From positions 173,088 to 237,087 of the forward strand of contig NZ_QRAO01000003.1 in assembly GCF_003353425.1 (NCBI RefSeq): DNA of 64,000 nt, written 5' to 3'. Below are positions 1 through 8,141 of this stretch, one piece after another. How positions within the stretch are numbered: position 1 is the stretch's first letter; each line of letters starts with the position of its first letter. The DNA is from Marinirhabdus gelatinilytica. Its GTDB lineage: Bacteria; Bacteroidota; Bacteroidia; Flavobacteriales; Flavobacteriaceae. The notes under the pieces were generated by a model. That model was given only the letters and a program-made list of their open reading frames with translations, made no database searches and had not been told where the DNA came from. Both the position numbers and the translations under genes were made by a program.

Positions 1-17
1 AAAATTCTACCAAATAC

Positions 18-60
18 AAAATCCCAAATTCCAATTCCTGGAGTTTGGGATTTTCTTTTG
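18..60 (+). terminator. Probable terminator of the gene upstream of the window
   Basis: A perfect 11-bp inverted repeat (AAAATCCCAAA at 18-28 and TTTGGGATTTT at 44-54) with a 15-nt loop is followed by a T-rich run. It lies before lpd and probably ends transcription of a gene to the left of the window. The following bases up to about 90 repeat the same TTGGAA-type words, a low-complexity pattern common between flavobacterial genes. The assignment rests on the hairpin and T-rich tail only. Confidence 0.55.
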
Positions 61-139
61 GAATTTGGTTTTTGGAAGTTGGGGTTTTTACACTAGCATT
101 TCGTAAATTCGTACCCGCAAATAACGATAAAACTACAAC

Positions 140-1516
140 ATGAGTACATACGATATTATTGTTCTTGGAAGTGGCCCCGGAGGCTACGTAACGGCTATAC
201 GGGCTTCACAACTTGGCTTCAAGACTGCTGTTATTGAAAAGGAAAGCCTTGGTGGCGTTTGTTTAAACTGGGGCTGTATCCCAACCAAAGCATTGCTAAA
301 GAGCGCACAGGTGTTCGATTATTTGAACCACGCCGAAGACTACGGGCTTACCGTAAAAGGAGCCGACAAGGATTTTGGCAAAGTGATAGAGCGCAGTCGC
401 GGGGTAGCAGATGGAATGAGCAAGGGCGTTCAGTTTTTGATGAAAAAGAATAAGATAGATGTGATTGAAGGCTTCGGAAAGCTGAAACCCGGAAAAAAGG
501 TGGAAGTTGAAGGCAAGGAATACAGCGCAGACCATATCATCATTGCGACTGGGGCACGTTCCAGGGAACTACCCAACCTTCCGCAGGACGGGAAGAAAGT
601 AATTGGGTACCGTGAAGCCATGACACTGGAAAAACAACCCAAATCCATGATCGTGGTAGGTAGTGGTGCCATAGGTGTAGAGTTTGCTCACTTTTACAAC
701 GCTATGGGGACCGAGGTGACCATTGTTGAATTTTTGCCAAATTTGGTTCCTCTCGAGGATGAAGAGGTTTCTAAGCAATTTGAGCGTTCGTTCAAAAAAG
801 CGGGTATCAAGGTAATGACCAATTCTTCGGTTGAAAAGGTAGACACTTCAGGTAAGACCGTAAAAGCCACAGTAAAGACCAAAAAAGGGGAGGAAACACT
901 GGAAGCGGACGTGGTCCTTTCAGCAGTTGGTATTGCCGCTAATATTGAAAAAATTGGTCTCGAGGATGTAGGCATTGTAACAGATAAAGGTAAAATCATG
1001 GTGAACGATTGGTACCAAACCAACATCCCAGGCTACTATGCCATAGGTGATGTGGTACCGGGACAAGCTTTGGCACACGTAGCATCTGCCGAAGGTATTA
1101 CCTGTGTAGAAAAAATCGCAGGAATGCACGTGGAGGCTATGGACTATGGTAATATACCAGGCTGTACATACGCCACTCCAGAAATTGCCAGCGTGGGAAT
1201 GACCGAAAAACAGGCCAAGGAAGCAGGTTACGAGCTAAAGGTTGGTAAATTTCCTTTTTCTGCCAGCGGTAAAGCAAGTGCTGCGGGTACCAAGGATGGA
1301 TTTGTAAAGGTAATTTTCGATGCTAAATACGGCGAATGGCTGGGCTGCCACATGATTGGTGCCGGCGTGACCGATATGATTGCTGAAGCCGTTCTGGGTA
1401 GGAAATTGGAGACCACAGGACACGAGGTTCTAAAAGCGGTACACCCACACCCTACTATGAGTGAGGCCGTGATGGAAGCCGTGGCCGATGCGTATGATGA
1501 AGTGATACACTTGTAG
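140..1516 (+). CDS. lpdA: Dihydrolipoyl dehydrogenase (E3)
   Basis: This FAD enzyme reoxidises the dihydrolipoyl groups of 2-oxoacid dehydrogenase complexes with NAD+, in the cytoplasm. The 458-residue protein has the usual family length. It shows the FAD dinucleotide-binding motif GSGPGG at residues 10-15, the redox-active disulfide CLNWGC (Cys41 and Cys46), a second glycine-rich NAD motif near residue 173 (GSGAIG), and the C-terminal dimerisation domain with the catalytic His-Glu pair in HPHPTMSE (about 435-442). The ATG start is supported by the N-terminal FAD motif position. A possible promoter (TTGG, then TAAATTCG about 19 nt later) lies at roughly 80-112. A terminator follows at 1540. 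The complex partner genes are not in view, so which 2-oxoacid complex it serves is unknown. Confidence 0.97.
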   Translation: MSTYDIIVLGSGPGGYVTAIRASQLGFKTAVIEKESLGGVCLNWGCIPTKALLKSAQVFDYLNHAEDYGLTVKGADKDFGKVIERSRGVADGMSKGVQFLMKKNKIDVIEGFGKLKPGKKVEVEGKEYSADHIIIATGARSRELPNLPQDGKKVIGYREAMTLEKQPKSMIVVGSGAIGVEFAHFYNAMGTEVTIVEFLPNLVPLEDEEVSKQFERSFKKAGIKVMTNSSVEKVDTSGKTVKATVKTKKGEETLEADVVLSAVGIAANIEKIGLEDVGIVTDKGKIMVNDWYQTNIPGYYAIGDVVPGQALAHVASAEGITCVEKIAGMHVEAMDYGNIPGCTYATPEIASVGMTEKQAKEAGYELKVGKFPFSASGKASAAGTKDGFVKVIFDAKYGEWLGCHMIGAGVTDMIAEAVLGRKLETTGHEVLKAVHPHPTMSEAVMEAVADAYDEVIHL

Positions 1517-1539
1517 AAAAACTCTATAAAAATTGATAG

Positions 1540-1574
1540 TCCCGTAGCCTCTTTGAAGTTGCGGGATTTTTTTT
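1540..1574 (+). terminator. Terminator after lpd
   Basis: A short GC-rich stem (TCCCG at 1540-1544, CGGGA at 1562-1566) is followed by eight T residues. It sits between the convergent lpd and the beta-barrel gene ending at 1579, so it most likely ends lpd. Confidence 0.7.
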
Positions 1575-1578
1575 GTCT

Positions 1579-2052
1579 TTAGATGCTGAAACCCATGCCC
1601 AAGAAGAGTACATTGGGAGAGAGCTCTTCAAGGCCCAAGGTATATTTTAGGTTCAATTGTAGGTGATCAGAGAAATGATAGGCTGCACTCACGTCTGCAC
1701 GAACCTTAAAACTGTTCACAAAAACATCGAAAAAGTAATTTAAACTGGGGCCTGTCAACAAACTTACATTGTCCGTAACATAGTATTCGGCATACAGGGG
1801 CATATTCAAGAACTGGAACTCCCCCACCCCCTTATACAATAATTCGGGTTGTATGTGGAACCGTTCCCCAATTGGGAAATCTACAAAAACACCAGCGAAA
1901 TAACCCAGCTCGACATCTTGATTTTGACCAAATTGTTCTTGGTTTGTATTATAAAAAGTAAAATTAACCCCTCCCATTGTACCAAATTCAGTTTGGGCCG
2001 TGAGCGGTACAATAGCAAAGAACAGAAATACTATAAAGAGTTTACATTTCAT
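1579..2052 (-). CDS. Small secreted outer-membrane beta-barrel protein
   Basis: A 157-residue protein with an N-terminal signal peptide (hydrophobic run then cleavage near TAQTEF, about residue 20), followed by alternating aromatic/hydrophobic strands and a C-terminal strand ending in GMGFSI, as in short OmpA/PorT-like barrels. The phrases FHIQPELLYKGVGE and ADVSAAYHF resemble the PorT-type barrels at 3251 and 4008, so they may be distant paralogues. It begins one base after aroQ ends, so the two are likely co-transcribed. No function beyond outer-membrane location can be inferred. Confidence 0.75.
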   Translation of the reverse strand: MKCKLFIVFLFFAIVPLTAQTEFGTMGGVNFTFYNTNQEQFGQNQDVELGYFAGVFVDFPIGERFHIQPELLYKGVGEFQFLNMPLYAEYYVTDNVSLLTGPSLNYFFDVFVNSFKVRADVSAAYHFSDHLQLNLKYTLGLEELSPNVLFLGMGFSI

Positions 2053-2484
2053 TTAGGTTGTTGTTTGTTCGGCTAAAAAGCTTTGTATGGCAAGATCGTA
2101 ACTCTGTAGTCCAAAACCAACAATCACTCCCTTAGCGCCACTGGATATGTAGGAATGGTGCCTATAATCCTCCCGCATAAAAGTATTGGAGATATGCACC
2201 TCTACTACAGGGGTCTCAATAGCTTTTACGGCATCGCCTATCCCTACCGAAGTGTGGGTATAAGCGGCTGCATTAAGCACGATACCATCGTACTCAAAAC
2301 CTAATTCCTGTATTTTATCAATGAGTTCCCCTTCAATGTTGGATTGGTAATAAAAAAGTTCTACATCGGTGTATTTGAACTGAAGCTCAGAAAAATATTC
2401 CTGAAACGTTTTATCACCGTAGATGTCTGGTTCTCGCTTGCCCAATAAGTTAAGATTGGGACCGTTTAGTATTGCAATTTTCAT
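2053..2484 (-). CDS. aroQ: 3-Dehydroquinate dehydratase, type II
   Basis: It converts 3-dehydroquinate to 3-dehydroshikimate in the shikimate pathway. The 143-residue length is that of the type II dodecameric enzyme. The N-terminal signature ILNGPNLNLLGKREPDIYG contains the catalytic Arg and Tyr region. NAAAYTHTSVG (about residues 72-82), EVHISN (about 96-101) and FMREDYRHHSY (about 103-113) carry the substrate-binding Asn and His residues. The ATG start places the signature at residue 4, as usual. In many Flavobacteriaceae aroQ sits close to xerD on the opposite strand. Here three beta-barrel genes separate them. Confidence 0.97.
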   Translation of the reverse strand: MKIAILNGPNLNLLGKREPDIYGDKTFQEYFSELQFKYTDVELFYYQSNIEGELIDKIQELGFEYDGIVLNAAAYTHTSVGIGDAVKAIETPVVEVHISNTFMREDYRHHSYISSGAKGVIVGFGLQSYDLAIQSFLAEQTTT

Positions 2485-2501
2485 AGGTTAAATATAGCCA
2501 T

Positions 2502-2537
2502 AAAAAAAGAGGAGGCTAAAAAGTACTTTTTAAGCCT
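2502..2537 (-). terminator. Terminator after the 2665-3153 barrel gene
   Basis: A nearly perfect 25-bp palindrome at 2513-2537 (AGGCTAAAAAGTACTTTTTAAGCCT split around its centre) is followed on the minus strand by a run of seven T (A at 2502-2508). It lies between the barrel gene and the start of aroQ and would stop read-through into aroQ. The rest of 2538-2664 holds a second small hairpin (GAAAAC/GTTTTC) and no gene. Confidence 0.7.
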
Positions 2538-2664
2538 ATTTAAAATCTATCCCCAATTTTAAGATTGTTGATTAAACCAGTAGGTTCCGACTGCGTCCAA
2601 CCTGAAAACAGAATTGTTTTCTGAATTAGGCACCCTTCAAAAAAGGATAAGAATGTGTACAGCG

Positions 2665-3153
2665 TTAAAAAGAAAAGTGGATACCTGCTTTTGCGTGCAC
2701 GTAACCCGCATCCAACAGTACATATTTTATTTCGGCATAAAGGTTTACGTTATCTATAATATTATAACGATACCCTGTACCTAGGTTCACCCCAAAATCT
2801 GAGTCTGACACTTCACTCTCGCTCTCAAGGGAGCCTCCACCCAGACCAAGTGTTTTAACCGTAATGGATAGATATTCCCCACCAGCAAATGCATATAATT
2901 TGTCAACTACGTAGTAACGGCCGTTAAGGTCCAGGGCAAACCATTTGTTACGTACGCCAAAATCTTCATCTACGGCAAATGTCCCACCAAAGGCAACACC
3001 CCATTTTTCGTTAAAATCGTAATTGAGGTCTAGACCACCCCCTACACCTTCCAATTCGGTTAGGTAGCCACCGTGGACCCCTATCCCAAATTCCTGGGCC
3101 TGTACAGTAACTGTTGTAAAAAGAATGGCAATAATGAAGACTATTTTTTTCAT
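2665..3153 (-). CDS. Outer-membrane beta-barrel protein
   Basis: A 162-residue exported protein. Residues 1-19 form a signal peptide ending at VQAQ. The rest is rich in Gly and aromatic residues in amphipathic strands, for example GGGLDLNYDFNEKWGVAFGG and YYVVDKLYAFAGGEYLSI, and ends in the typical outer-membrane C-terminal strand (KAGIHFSF, terminal Phe). It is monocistronic by layout, with a terminator at 2502-2537 and another upstream at 3201. No specific function can be assigned. It is one of four small barrels between lpd and xerD. Confidence 0.75.
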   Translation of the reverse strand: MKKIVFIIAILFTTVTVQAQEFGIGVHGGYLTELEGVGGGLDLNYDFNEKWGVAFGGTFAVDEDFGVRNKWFALDLNGRYYVVDKLYAFAGGEYLSITVKTLGLGGGSLESESEVSDSDFGVNLGTGYRYNIIDNVNLYAEIKYVLLDAGYVHAKAGIHFSF

Positions 3154-3200
3154 GTTCTGGTTTTTAGATTTACTGAATCAAAAATACAATTTTTGGACAT

Positions 3201-3231
3201 AAAAAAAGCAGAAGATCACTCTTCTGCTTTT
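3201..3231 (-). terminator. Terminator after the 3251-3898 PorT-like gene
   Basis: A perfect 12-bp stem (AAAAGCAGAAGA at 3204-3215, TCTTCTGCTTTT at 3220-3231) with a TCAC loop has T runs on either strand. It lies just downstream of the minus-strand barrel gene ending at 3251. Confidence 0.85.
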
Positions 3232-3250
3232 ATAGTTTTTTCAGTTTTTA

Positions 3251-3898
3251 TTAGAAAGAATATCCTACTGAAACTTGGAATACATTGTTTTGGTTTTCTG
3301 GAACGTCAATATCCAAGTCACCAAATATTCCGAAATCCACATCTCCTTCGTTAATATTTGAGAGTCCTAGGGTATATCTAGCACCGAAGAACACTCCCAT
3401 ATCCAAACGGTATGAAGCACCTAGAGCAAGGCCAAAGTCAATTCCACTAACAAAGTCTGAGATATCTTCCTCTCCAGATTCAAATTGCTCATCGTTAGGT
3501 CCCTGTACCTCAAATTCTTGGTTGGCAGATACCAAGAAACCTACTTGTGGTCCCGCTTCTACTGCCAATCCCTCTACTATGTAGTATTTTGCCATTACAG
3601 GTATATTAATGTAGTCCAAATTAGTTTCATCAGAAAATGTAAAACCATCCTCTTCGTCCTCTAGACTATATCCCTGTGCAGAATAAAGTATTTCTGGCTG
3701 GATACCAAATTTTTCAGTAAACATAATCTCTACAAGACCCCCTATATGGAATCCTGTTCTACCTTCCACGTCATCAGTATTATCGCCACCAATCGAAGCG
3801 AAATTAACACCCGCCTTAGCGCCAAAACGTAAATCCTGGGCATTCATAGCGCCAAAAGAAAAGATTGCGATTGCAATGAATAGTACTTGTTTTTTCAT
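3251..3898 (-). CDS. PorT-family outer-membrane beta-barrel protein
   Basis: A 215-residue protein with a signal peptide (residues 1-20, cut after MNAQ) followed by the PorT/beta-barrel pattern: LRFGAKAGVNFASIGG, then GRTGFHIGGLVEIMF, KFGIQPEILYSAQGY, YINIPVMAKYYI, LAVEAGPQVGFL, and a final strand VFQVSVGYSF. These phrases match the outer_membrane beta-barrel (PorT-like) family widespread in Bacteroidota. An acidic insertion (about residues 130-150) is a probable surface loop. The gene at 4008 is a clear paralogue with the same order of strand motifs. The role of most such proteins is unknown; PorT itself is a T9SS component, but this protein is only a relative of that fold. Confidence 0.85.
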   Translation of the reverse strand: MKKQVLFIAIAIFSFGAMNAQDLRFGAKAGVNFASIGGDNTDDVEGRTGFHIGGLVEIMFTEKFGIQPEILYSAQGYSLEDEEDGFTFSDETNLDYINIPVMAKYYIVEGLAVEAGPQVGFLVSANQEFEVQGPNDEQFESGEEDISDFVSGIDFGLALGASYRLDMGVFFGARYTLGLSNINEGDVDFGIFGDLDIDVPENQNNVFQVSVGYSF

Positions 3899-4007
3899 AA
3901 TTAAAATTGTTTATAGTTTATTGTTAATGTTAAGTAAAGCTAATAAATATATTTTTAATGGTATAACACAAGAGCTTCTGTTTTGCTAACTATTGGTTTT
4001 CAATATA

Positions 4008-4577
4008 TTACAGGAAACTGTACCCGATCGATAGTGTCACCACACTATTTTTTCCACTTGCGCCTTCTGCTTCCGGTACATCAGAGAAGCCGAAATTGTA
4101 CCTGCCTTCCAATCGTAATCCCAATGGCACATCGTAGCCTATACCTACAACACCAGATACTTCAAAATCATTTACTGCAATATCGTTTATTACTTCCCCT
4201 ATAACCGTTTGAGCATCATCATTCACAACAACACCAAACTGAGGTCCTGCCTGTACGTGAAAACCTTTCACCAGAAAGATTTTTGCCACGATAGGCACGT
4301 TTACGTAGTCCAGGTTAAACTCTCCTGCATCAAACTCTGCTCCTTGCTGGGAGTACAGTAAGTCTGCTTGGATTCCAAACTTGTCACTTAATTTTGCACC
4401 CACGAAGGCACCCACGACCAGGCCGGTACGGCTACTGAGGTCCAAATCTGCTGCGCCTTGTTGTGCATCAGTGATATTTGCAAAGTTTACCCCTGCTTTA
4501 AGCCCTAAATCGATTCCTTGTGCAACTGCCCCGGTGGTTACCAAGACCATTAACAGCACGACACCTAATTTTTTCAT
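4008..4577 (-). CDS. PorT-family outer-membrane beta-barrel protein
   Basis: The open frame extends upstream to 4610, but the start at 4577 is preferred because it gives a clean signal peptide (MKKLGVVLLM to VAQ, about 19 residues) and a 189-residue protein. The mature part carries DLGLKAGVNFANIT, SRTGLVVGAFVGAKL, KFGIQADLLYSQQGAEF, NLDYVNVPIVAKIFLV and FHVQAGPQFGVVV, then ends in VTLSIGYSFL. This is the same strand order as the gene at 3251, indicating tandem duplication followed by divergence. It is transcribed divergently from xerD at 4678. Function unknown beyond the outer-membrane barrel. Confidence 0.85.
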   Translation of the reverse strand: MKKLGVVLLMVLVTTGAVAQGIDLGLKAGVNFANITDAQQGAADLDLSSRTGLVVGAFVGAKLSDKFGIQADLLYSQQGAEFDAGEFNLDYVNVPIVAKIFLVKGFHVQAGPQFGVVVNDDAQTVIGEVINDIAVNDFEVSGVVGIGYDVPLGLRLEGRYNFGFSDVPEAEGASGKNSVVTLSIGYSFL

Positions 4578-4677
4578 TTTTCTAGTTTTTAAGTTGTTAA
4601 GCGATACCAAATATACTAGAAGATGTATGTTTATTTATTAATATTATATTAAATTGACTGTTTGAAAACCTAACGCT

Positions 4678-5574
4678 ATGAAGTGGCACAATGCCCTAAA
4701 AGACTACAAAAGCTACCTAAGGATAGAGCGGGGACTTTCGCAAAATACGCTTCAGAATTACAGCTTGGACATTCAAAAATTGATACATTGGTGTGAGGAA
4801 CATTCGGTTGCCAAAAGTCCGCTCACTATTTCAGAAAAGGAGATACAGCAATTTATCTACCATATTGGGAAAACAATGAACCCCCGGTCGCAAAGTCGCA
4901 TTATCTCAGGCTTACGTGGTTTTTTTAACTATCTGGTGTTTGAAGAATACCGCAAGGCCAACCCATTGGAACTCATTGAAAGTCCCAAGATAGGCCGTAA
5001 ACTCCCGGACACCCTCTCTACCCAGGAGATAGACCAATTAATTGCTGCCATAGACCTTGGCAGTCCGCAAGGGGAACGCAACCGTGCGATGCTGGAAACG
5101 CTGTATGCGTGTGGCCTGCGTGTCTCGGAACTTATCCATTTGAAAATTTCAGACTTGTTCTTCGAGGAAGGTGTTATAAAGGTAACCGGAAAGGGCGATA
5201 AGGAACGCTTTGTACCCATAGGCAAAAACACCATAAAATACATCACGATATACCGTAACGAGATACGGGTACACCAAAAGCCAAAACCCACCGCTATAGA
5301 CACCCTGTTCCTAAACCGGCGTGGTAACGGGCTCACCCGCGCGATGGTCTTTACCATTGTAAAAAATCTAGCCGAAAAGGCCGGGTTGAAAAAAAGCATA
5401 AGCCCGCATACCTTTAGACATTCCTTTGCGACCCACCTGTTGGAGAACGGGGCCGATTTACGTGCCATACAACAAATGCTGGGGCACGAGAGTATTACAA
5501 CTACTGAAATTTATACCCACGTAGAAACCTCCTACCTTACGCAGGTGATGGAAAAATACCACCCCAGAAAGTAA
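4678..5574 (+). CDS. xerD: Site-specific tyrosine recombinase XerD
   Basis: With XerC-like partners it resolves chromosome dimers at dif during cell division. The 298-residue length is typical. An N-terminal SAM-like core-binding domain covers about 1-95. The catalytic domain has Arg148 (ACGLRVSEL), Lys172 (GKGDKER), His244 and Arg247 (HTFRHSF), His270 (MLGHESI) and the nucleophile Tyr279 (EIYTHV). All active-site residues are present. The gene is divergent from the beta-barrel gene ending its 5' side at 4577. It is the housekeeping recombinase rather than a phage or integron integrase, judging by length and close match to the XerD pattern. It is the only recombinase gene seen near the accessory region that follows. 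Confidence 0.95.
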   Translation: MKWHNALKDYKSYLRIERGLSQNTLQNYSLDIQKLIHWCEEHSVAKSPLTISEKEIQQFIYHIGKTMNPRSQSRIISGLRGFFNYLVFEEYRKANPLELIESPKIGRKLPDTLSTQEIDQLIAAIDLGSPQGERNRAMLETLYACGLRVSELIHLKISDLFFEEGVIKVTGKGDKERFVPIGKNTIKYITIYRNEIRVHQKPKPTAIDTLFLNRRGNGLTRAMVFTIVKNLAEKAGLKKSISPHTFRHSFATHLLENGADLRAIQQMLGHESITTTEIYTHVETSYLTQVMEKYHPRK

Positions 5575-5656
5575 GCTTTCGTTAAATAAAGGCTAAAGTG
5601 ATTTTATTTCTTCAGGAAGCGCGATCTGTTCAGTAAATTTAGAGAAAACTGAAACT

Positions 5657-6664
5657 ATGAAAACATTACAATTTAGCAATAAGGACACTATGCACTGCAT
5701 AGGTCTTGGTACTTGGAAAGCCAAAGGGAACGAAGTAAAACAGGCCGTAAAGGATGCCCTCTACGCAGGCTATAGGCATATAGACACTGCGGCAGTGTAC
5801 GGAAACGAAACAGAGATTGGCGAAGCACTGGCCGAAGTTTTTGCCGAAGGGAACATCTTTAGGGAAGACGTATTTATCACCTCAAAACTTTGGAACAATG
5901 CGCACAAGGAAGGCCAAGTGATCCCGGCGTTGCAACAATCACTGGATAGACTACAATTGGACTATCTGGACCTATACCTTATACATTGGCCCGTAGCCTT
6001 TAAGGGAAATGTAGATTACCCACAAAAACCATCGGACTATTATTCCTTGGAGGAAGTACCTATTATTGAAACCTGGAAACAAATGGAAACCGCAAAGGAA
6101 TCCGGGATGGCCCGCCATATTGGGGTGTCCAACTTTAGCGATATAAAATTGAAGGACCTGGTGAGCAAGGCGAAGCTAAAACCAGAGATGAACCAAGTAG
6201 AGCTACACCCCCTACTCCAACAAGACGATTTGCTGGCATATTGCAGATCTGAAAATATTTTTATGACTGCCTACTCTCCCTTGGGATCTGGCGACCGCTC
6301 TGAAGCCATGAAAGGTGAGGACGAGCCCAACCTATTGGACATAGAAACCATTAAAAAAGTTGCCCGTAAGCACAATGCCAGCGTAGGACAGATTTTAATA
6401 GCTTGGCACTGCCACCGCGGTACGGCCGTGATACCAAAATCTACCAGTAAGGAGCATATCGAGGAGAACTTCAAGGCCGCAAGGATCGAGCTGGACGAGA
6501 CCGATATGAAGGAAATTGCCGCGTTGGACGAATGCCGAAGGTTTATTACAGGTGAATTCTTTGAAGAACCCAGCAAAGGCTACAGAGACATTTACGATGA
6601 AAAATCACCCATCGTGGAAGGTATCAAGGAGGGTATTGCCAAGGTTAAGGATTTGCTTTCTTAA
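5657..6664 (+). CDS. Aldo/keto reductase
   Basis: An NADPH-dependent TIM-barrel oxidoreductase of 335 residues. The catalytic tetrad is complete: Asp43 and Tyr48 (HIDTAAVYGNE), Lys77 (FITSKLWN) and His110 (LYLIHWPV). The C-terminal cofactor-binding phrase VIPKSTSKEHIEENF (about 260-275) is that of the AKR superfamily. The sequence resembles the AKR1-type alcohol/aldehyde reductases more than AKR2E 2,5-diketogluconate reductases, but the substrate cannot be read from sequence. The gene stands alone, with an AT-rich, weak hairpin region at its 3' side (6740-6758, TAGGT/ACCTA). Confidence 0.93.
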   Translation: MKTLQFSNKDTMHCIGLGTWKAKGNEVKQAVKDALYAGYRHIDTAAVYGNETEIGEALAEVFAEGNIFREDVFITSKLWNNAHKEGQVIPALQQSLDRLQLDYLDLYLIHWPVAFKGNVDYPQKPSDYYSLEEVPIIETWKQMETAKESGMARHIGVSNFSDIKLKDLVSKAKLKPEMNQVELHPLLQQDDLLAYCRSENIFMTAYSPLGSGDRSEAMKGEDEPNLLDIETIKKVARKHNASVGQILIAWHCHRGTAVIPKSTSKEHIEENFKAARIELDETDMKEIAALDECRRFITGEFFEEPSKGYRDIYDEKSPIVEGIKEGIAKVKDLLS

Positions 6665-6765
6665 AAGGATGGAGCAACACCAAGGTTGAGAAGGTTGTTG
6701 AGGCTGGGGAGTATTCGGTTTTGTGAAATGTATGGTGTTATAGGTTATAAGACCTAAACGGTATA

Positions 6766-7254
6766 TCAACTTTTTTTCCAACTAATGAATACGAGGAAAT
6801 TACTGATGCCAATATACAATTGTTGCAGCACCCCAATTACAAGCAATAGCTCGAGCCAAGGGATATACCCGAACGCTGCTACAAAATGTAAAATTATGAG
6901 CACTGGACCAATTATGGAATCCACTACATCTTTGAACCCCTTTGGTTCAGGTTTAATCTTATACTTAAAAACCGTATAAATAATCGAACTGAAGTTTGCT
7001 AGGTGCAGTAACCCGATCCCCAAATTAGCCAACCTCCAAACCAGGGAATTGTTCTCAGCCTCAATACTAATTATCTGTGGCAATAAGGAACCTACCAAAG
7101 CGGTTAAGGTTGTTGTGACCAAAGCTTGAAATTGTATTTTTTCATACTTGTCCCAATCATCCGAGCCGTGTTTTAATGCAACAACAACCCCCGTAAAACC
7201 CAATACTCCCAAAGCTATTTGGGCAAGGGTATTCAACAAATCGGAATGTTCCAT
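6766..7254 (-). CDS. Small integral membrane protein of unknown function
   Basis: A 162-residue protein with four predicted membrane segments: about residues 10-27 (QIALGVLGFTGVVVAL), 42-62, 74-96 and 118-150. It lacks a signal peptide and any motif that I recognise. The short loop DDWDKYEKIQFQALVTTTLT after the first helix is polar. It lies alone on the minus strand at the left edge of an AT-rich accessory stretch and has no evident operon partner. It may be an accessory gene of the same region as the barstar and restriction genes. Confidence 0.65.
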   Translation of the reverse strand: MEHSDLLNTLAQIALGVLGFTGVVVALKHGSDDWDKYEKIQFQALVTTTLTALVGSLLPQIISIEAENNSLVWRLANLGIGLLHLANFSSIIYTVFKYKIKPEPKGFKDVVDSIIGPVLIILHFVAAFGYIPWLELLLVIGVLQQLYIGISNFLVFISWKKS

Positions 7255-7451
7255 TGGTTAGTTTGGTTTATGAGCTATAACATTTTTGTATAGAGCCAGT
7301 TGCGGGATTAAAGGTACTGATTTTCGGATTAGTACAGACTTTTGCAATTCTAAGGGCCCACCTATGGGCAGAAAGGGATACGGATAGCCTGTACAGACAT
7401 TCGGGATAGTTGAATGTGCCGTTATTGTGGTTATACTTTGTTGTGATTTCG

Positions 7452-7952
7452 TTATTTTTTTCTGTTTTTATTCAGCCATTCAATTCCATTCCAACTTGGA
7501 CTTGATCCACCGAGTTCAGGAAAATCCAAATCAGGATTATCCGATTGTATTAGTCCGATTAATTTTTGTCCAGTCAAAAGCCAAACTCTTGATTCCCTTG
7601 CAATAATATTGAGAATAGCTTCTGCAAATTTTCCGTCTTCTTTCACAAAGTTGTCATATCGCCTAAAAACTAAAATCAGTCCTTTGTATTTTTTATTATA
7701 CATCTCAGTCAAACAATCCGCAAACGCATTAAGGTTTTCTCCATAGTAATCTGGGAAATTCAGAGCAGTTTTTAAATTCTGATGTGCGTTTTTCCTATTC
7801 CAATTTCGACAATTCACTTCTATAATCTCGAAGTTATTATTGTTAAACCAAATCAAATCTTCGTCGAGAACTCCGTTTTTGAAATATTTGCAAATCGGTC
7901 CGTCTTTTAGAATTTCTATATCCTTTTCTATTTTTTCTTCGTTTAATTCCAT
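7452..7952 (-). CDS. Barstar-family protein without a nearby barnase
   Basis: Barstars are intracellular inhibitors of secreted or injected ribonucleases. The core is visible at about residues 40-95: IIEVNCRNWNRKNAHQNLKT, then the hallmark LNFPDYYGENLNAFADCLTE with the conserved Tyr-Tyr-Gly-x-Asn-x-x-Ala-x-x-Asp pattern. At 166 residues it is longer than classical barstar (about 90), with an N-terminal extension of about 40 residues and a C-terminal tail ending in basic residues. No ribonuclease toxin gene adjoins it. It is flanked by AT-rich non-coding DNA of about 200 bp on each side, including a repeat-like motif at 7989-8014. It could act as immunity against nuclease toxins from competitors; that is inference. 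Confidence 0.8.
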   Translation of the reverse strand: MELNEEKIEKDIEILKDGPICKYFKNGVLDEDLIWFNNNNFEIIEVNCRNWNRKNAHQNLKTALNFPDYYGENLNAFADCLTEMYNKKYKGLILVFRRYDNFVKEDGKFAEAILNIIARESRVWLLTGQKLIGLIQSDNPDLDFPELGGSSPSWNGIEWLNKNRKK

Positions 7953-7988
7953 TTATTAATTCAAATCCAAGAGTTTTGTCATAATGGA

Positions 7989-8014
7989 GCACAACGGGTT
8001 TTCATACAATATGG
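7989..8014. repeat. Boundary motif related to the 9631-9660 repeat
   Basis: Read on the minus strand this segment runs GCCATATTGTATGAAAACC and ends CGTTGTG. The core TATTGTATGAAA matches the + strand core TATTGTGTATGAAA of the motif at 9641-9655. It lies between the barstar-like gene and the VCBS gene. About 110 bp further, GTTGGCAGTTGTTGGCAA (about 8115-8132) shares the word GTTGGCAA with the reverse complement of 9632-9639. The identity is modest and was judged by eye. Confidence 0.4.
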
Positions 8015-8141
8015 CTGGTCTTGAGCTGCAGCAATAATTCGCTGTTCCAATATTTTTTAAAGTTAGGGAATTTTATTTTGAAGAACTGTGCTAGTGCTTT
8101 TCATAGGATACTTTGTTGGCAGTTGTTGGCAAACTAGAAGA

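Noticed and set aside
4678-5574. xerD as the integrase of the accessory region
   Set aside because: It matches the housekeeping XerD in length and motifs and lies outside the AT-rich stretch, separated by an aldo/keto reductase gene.
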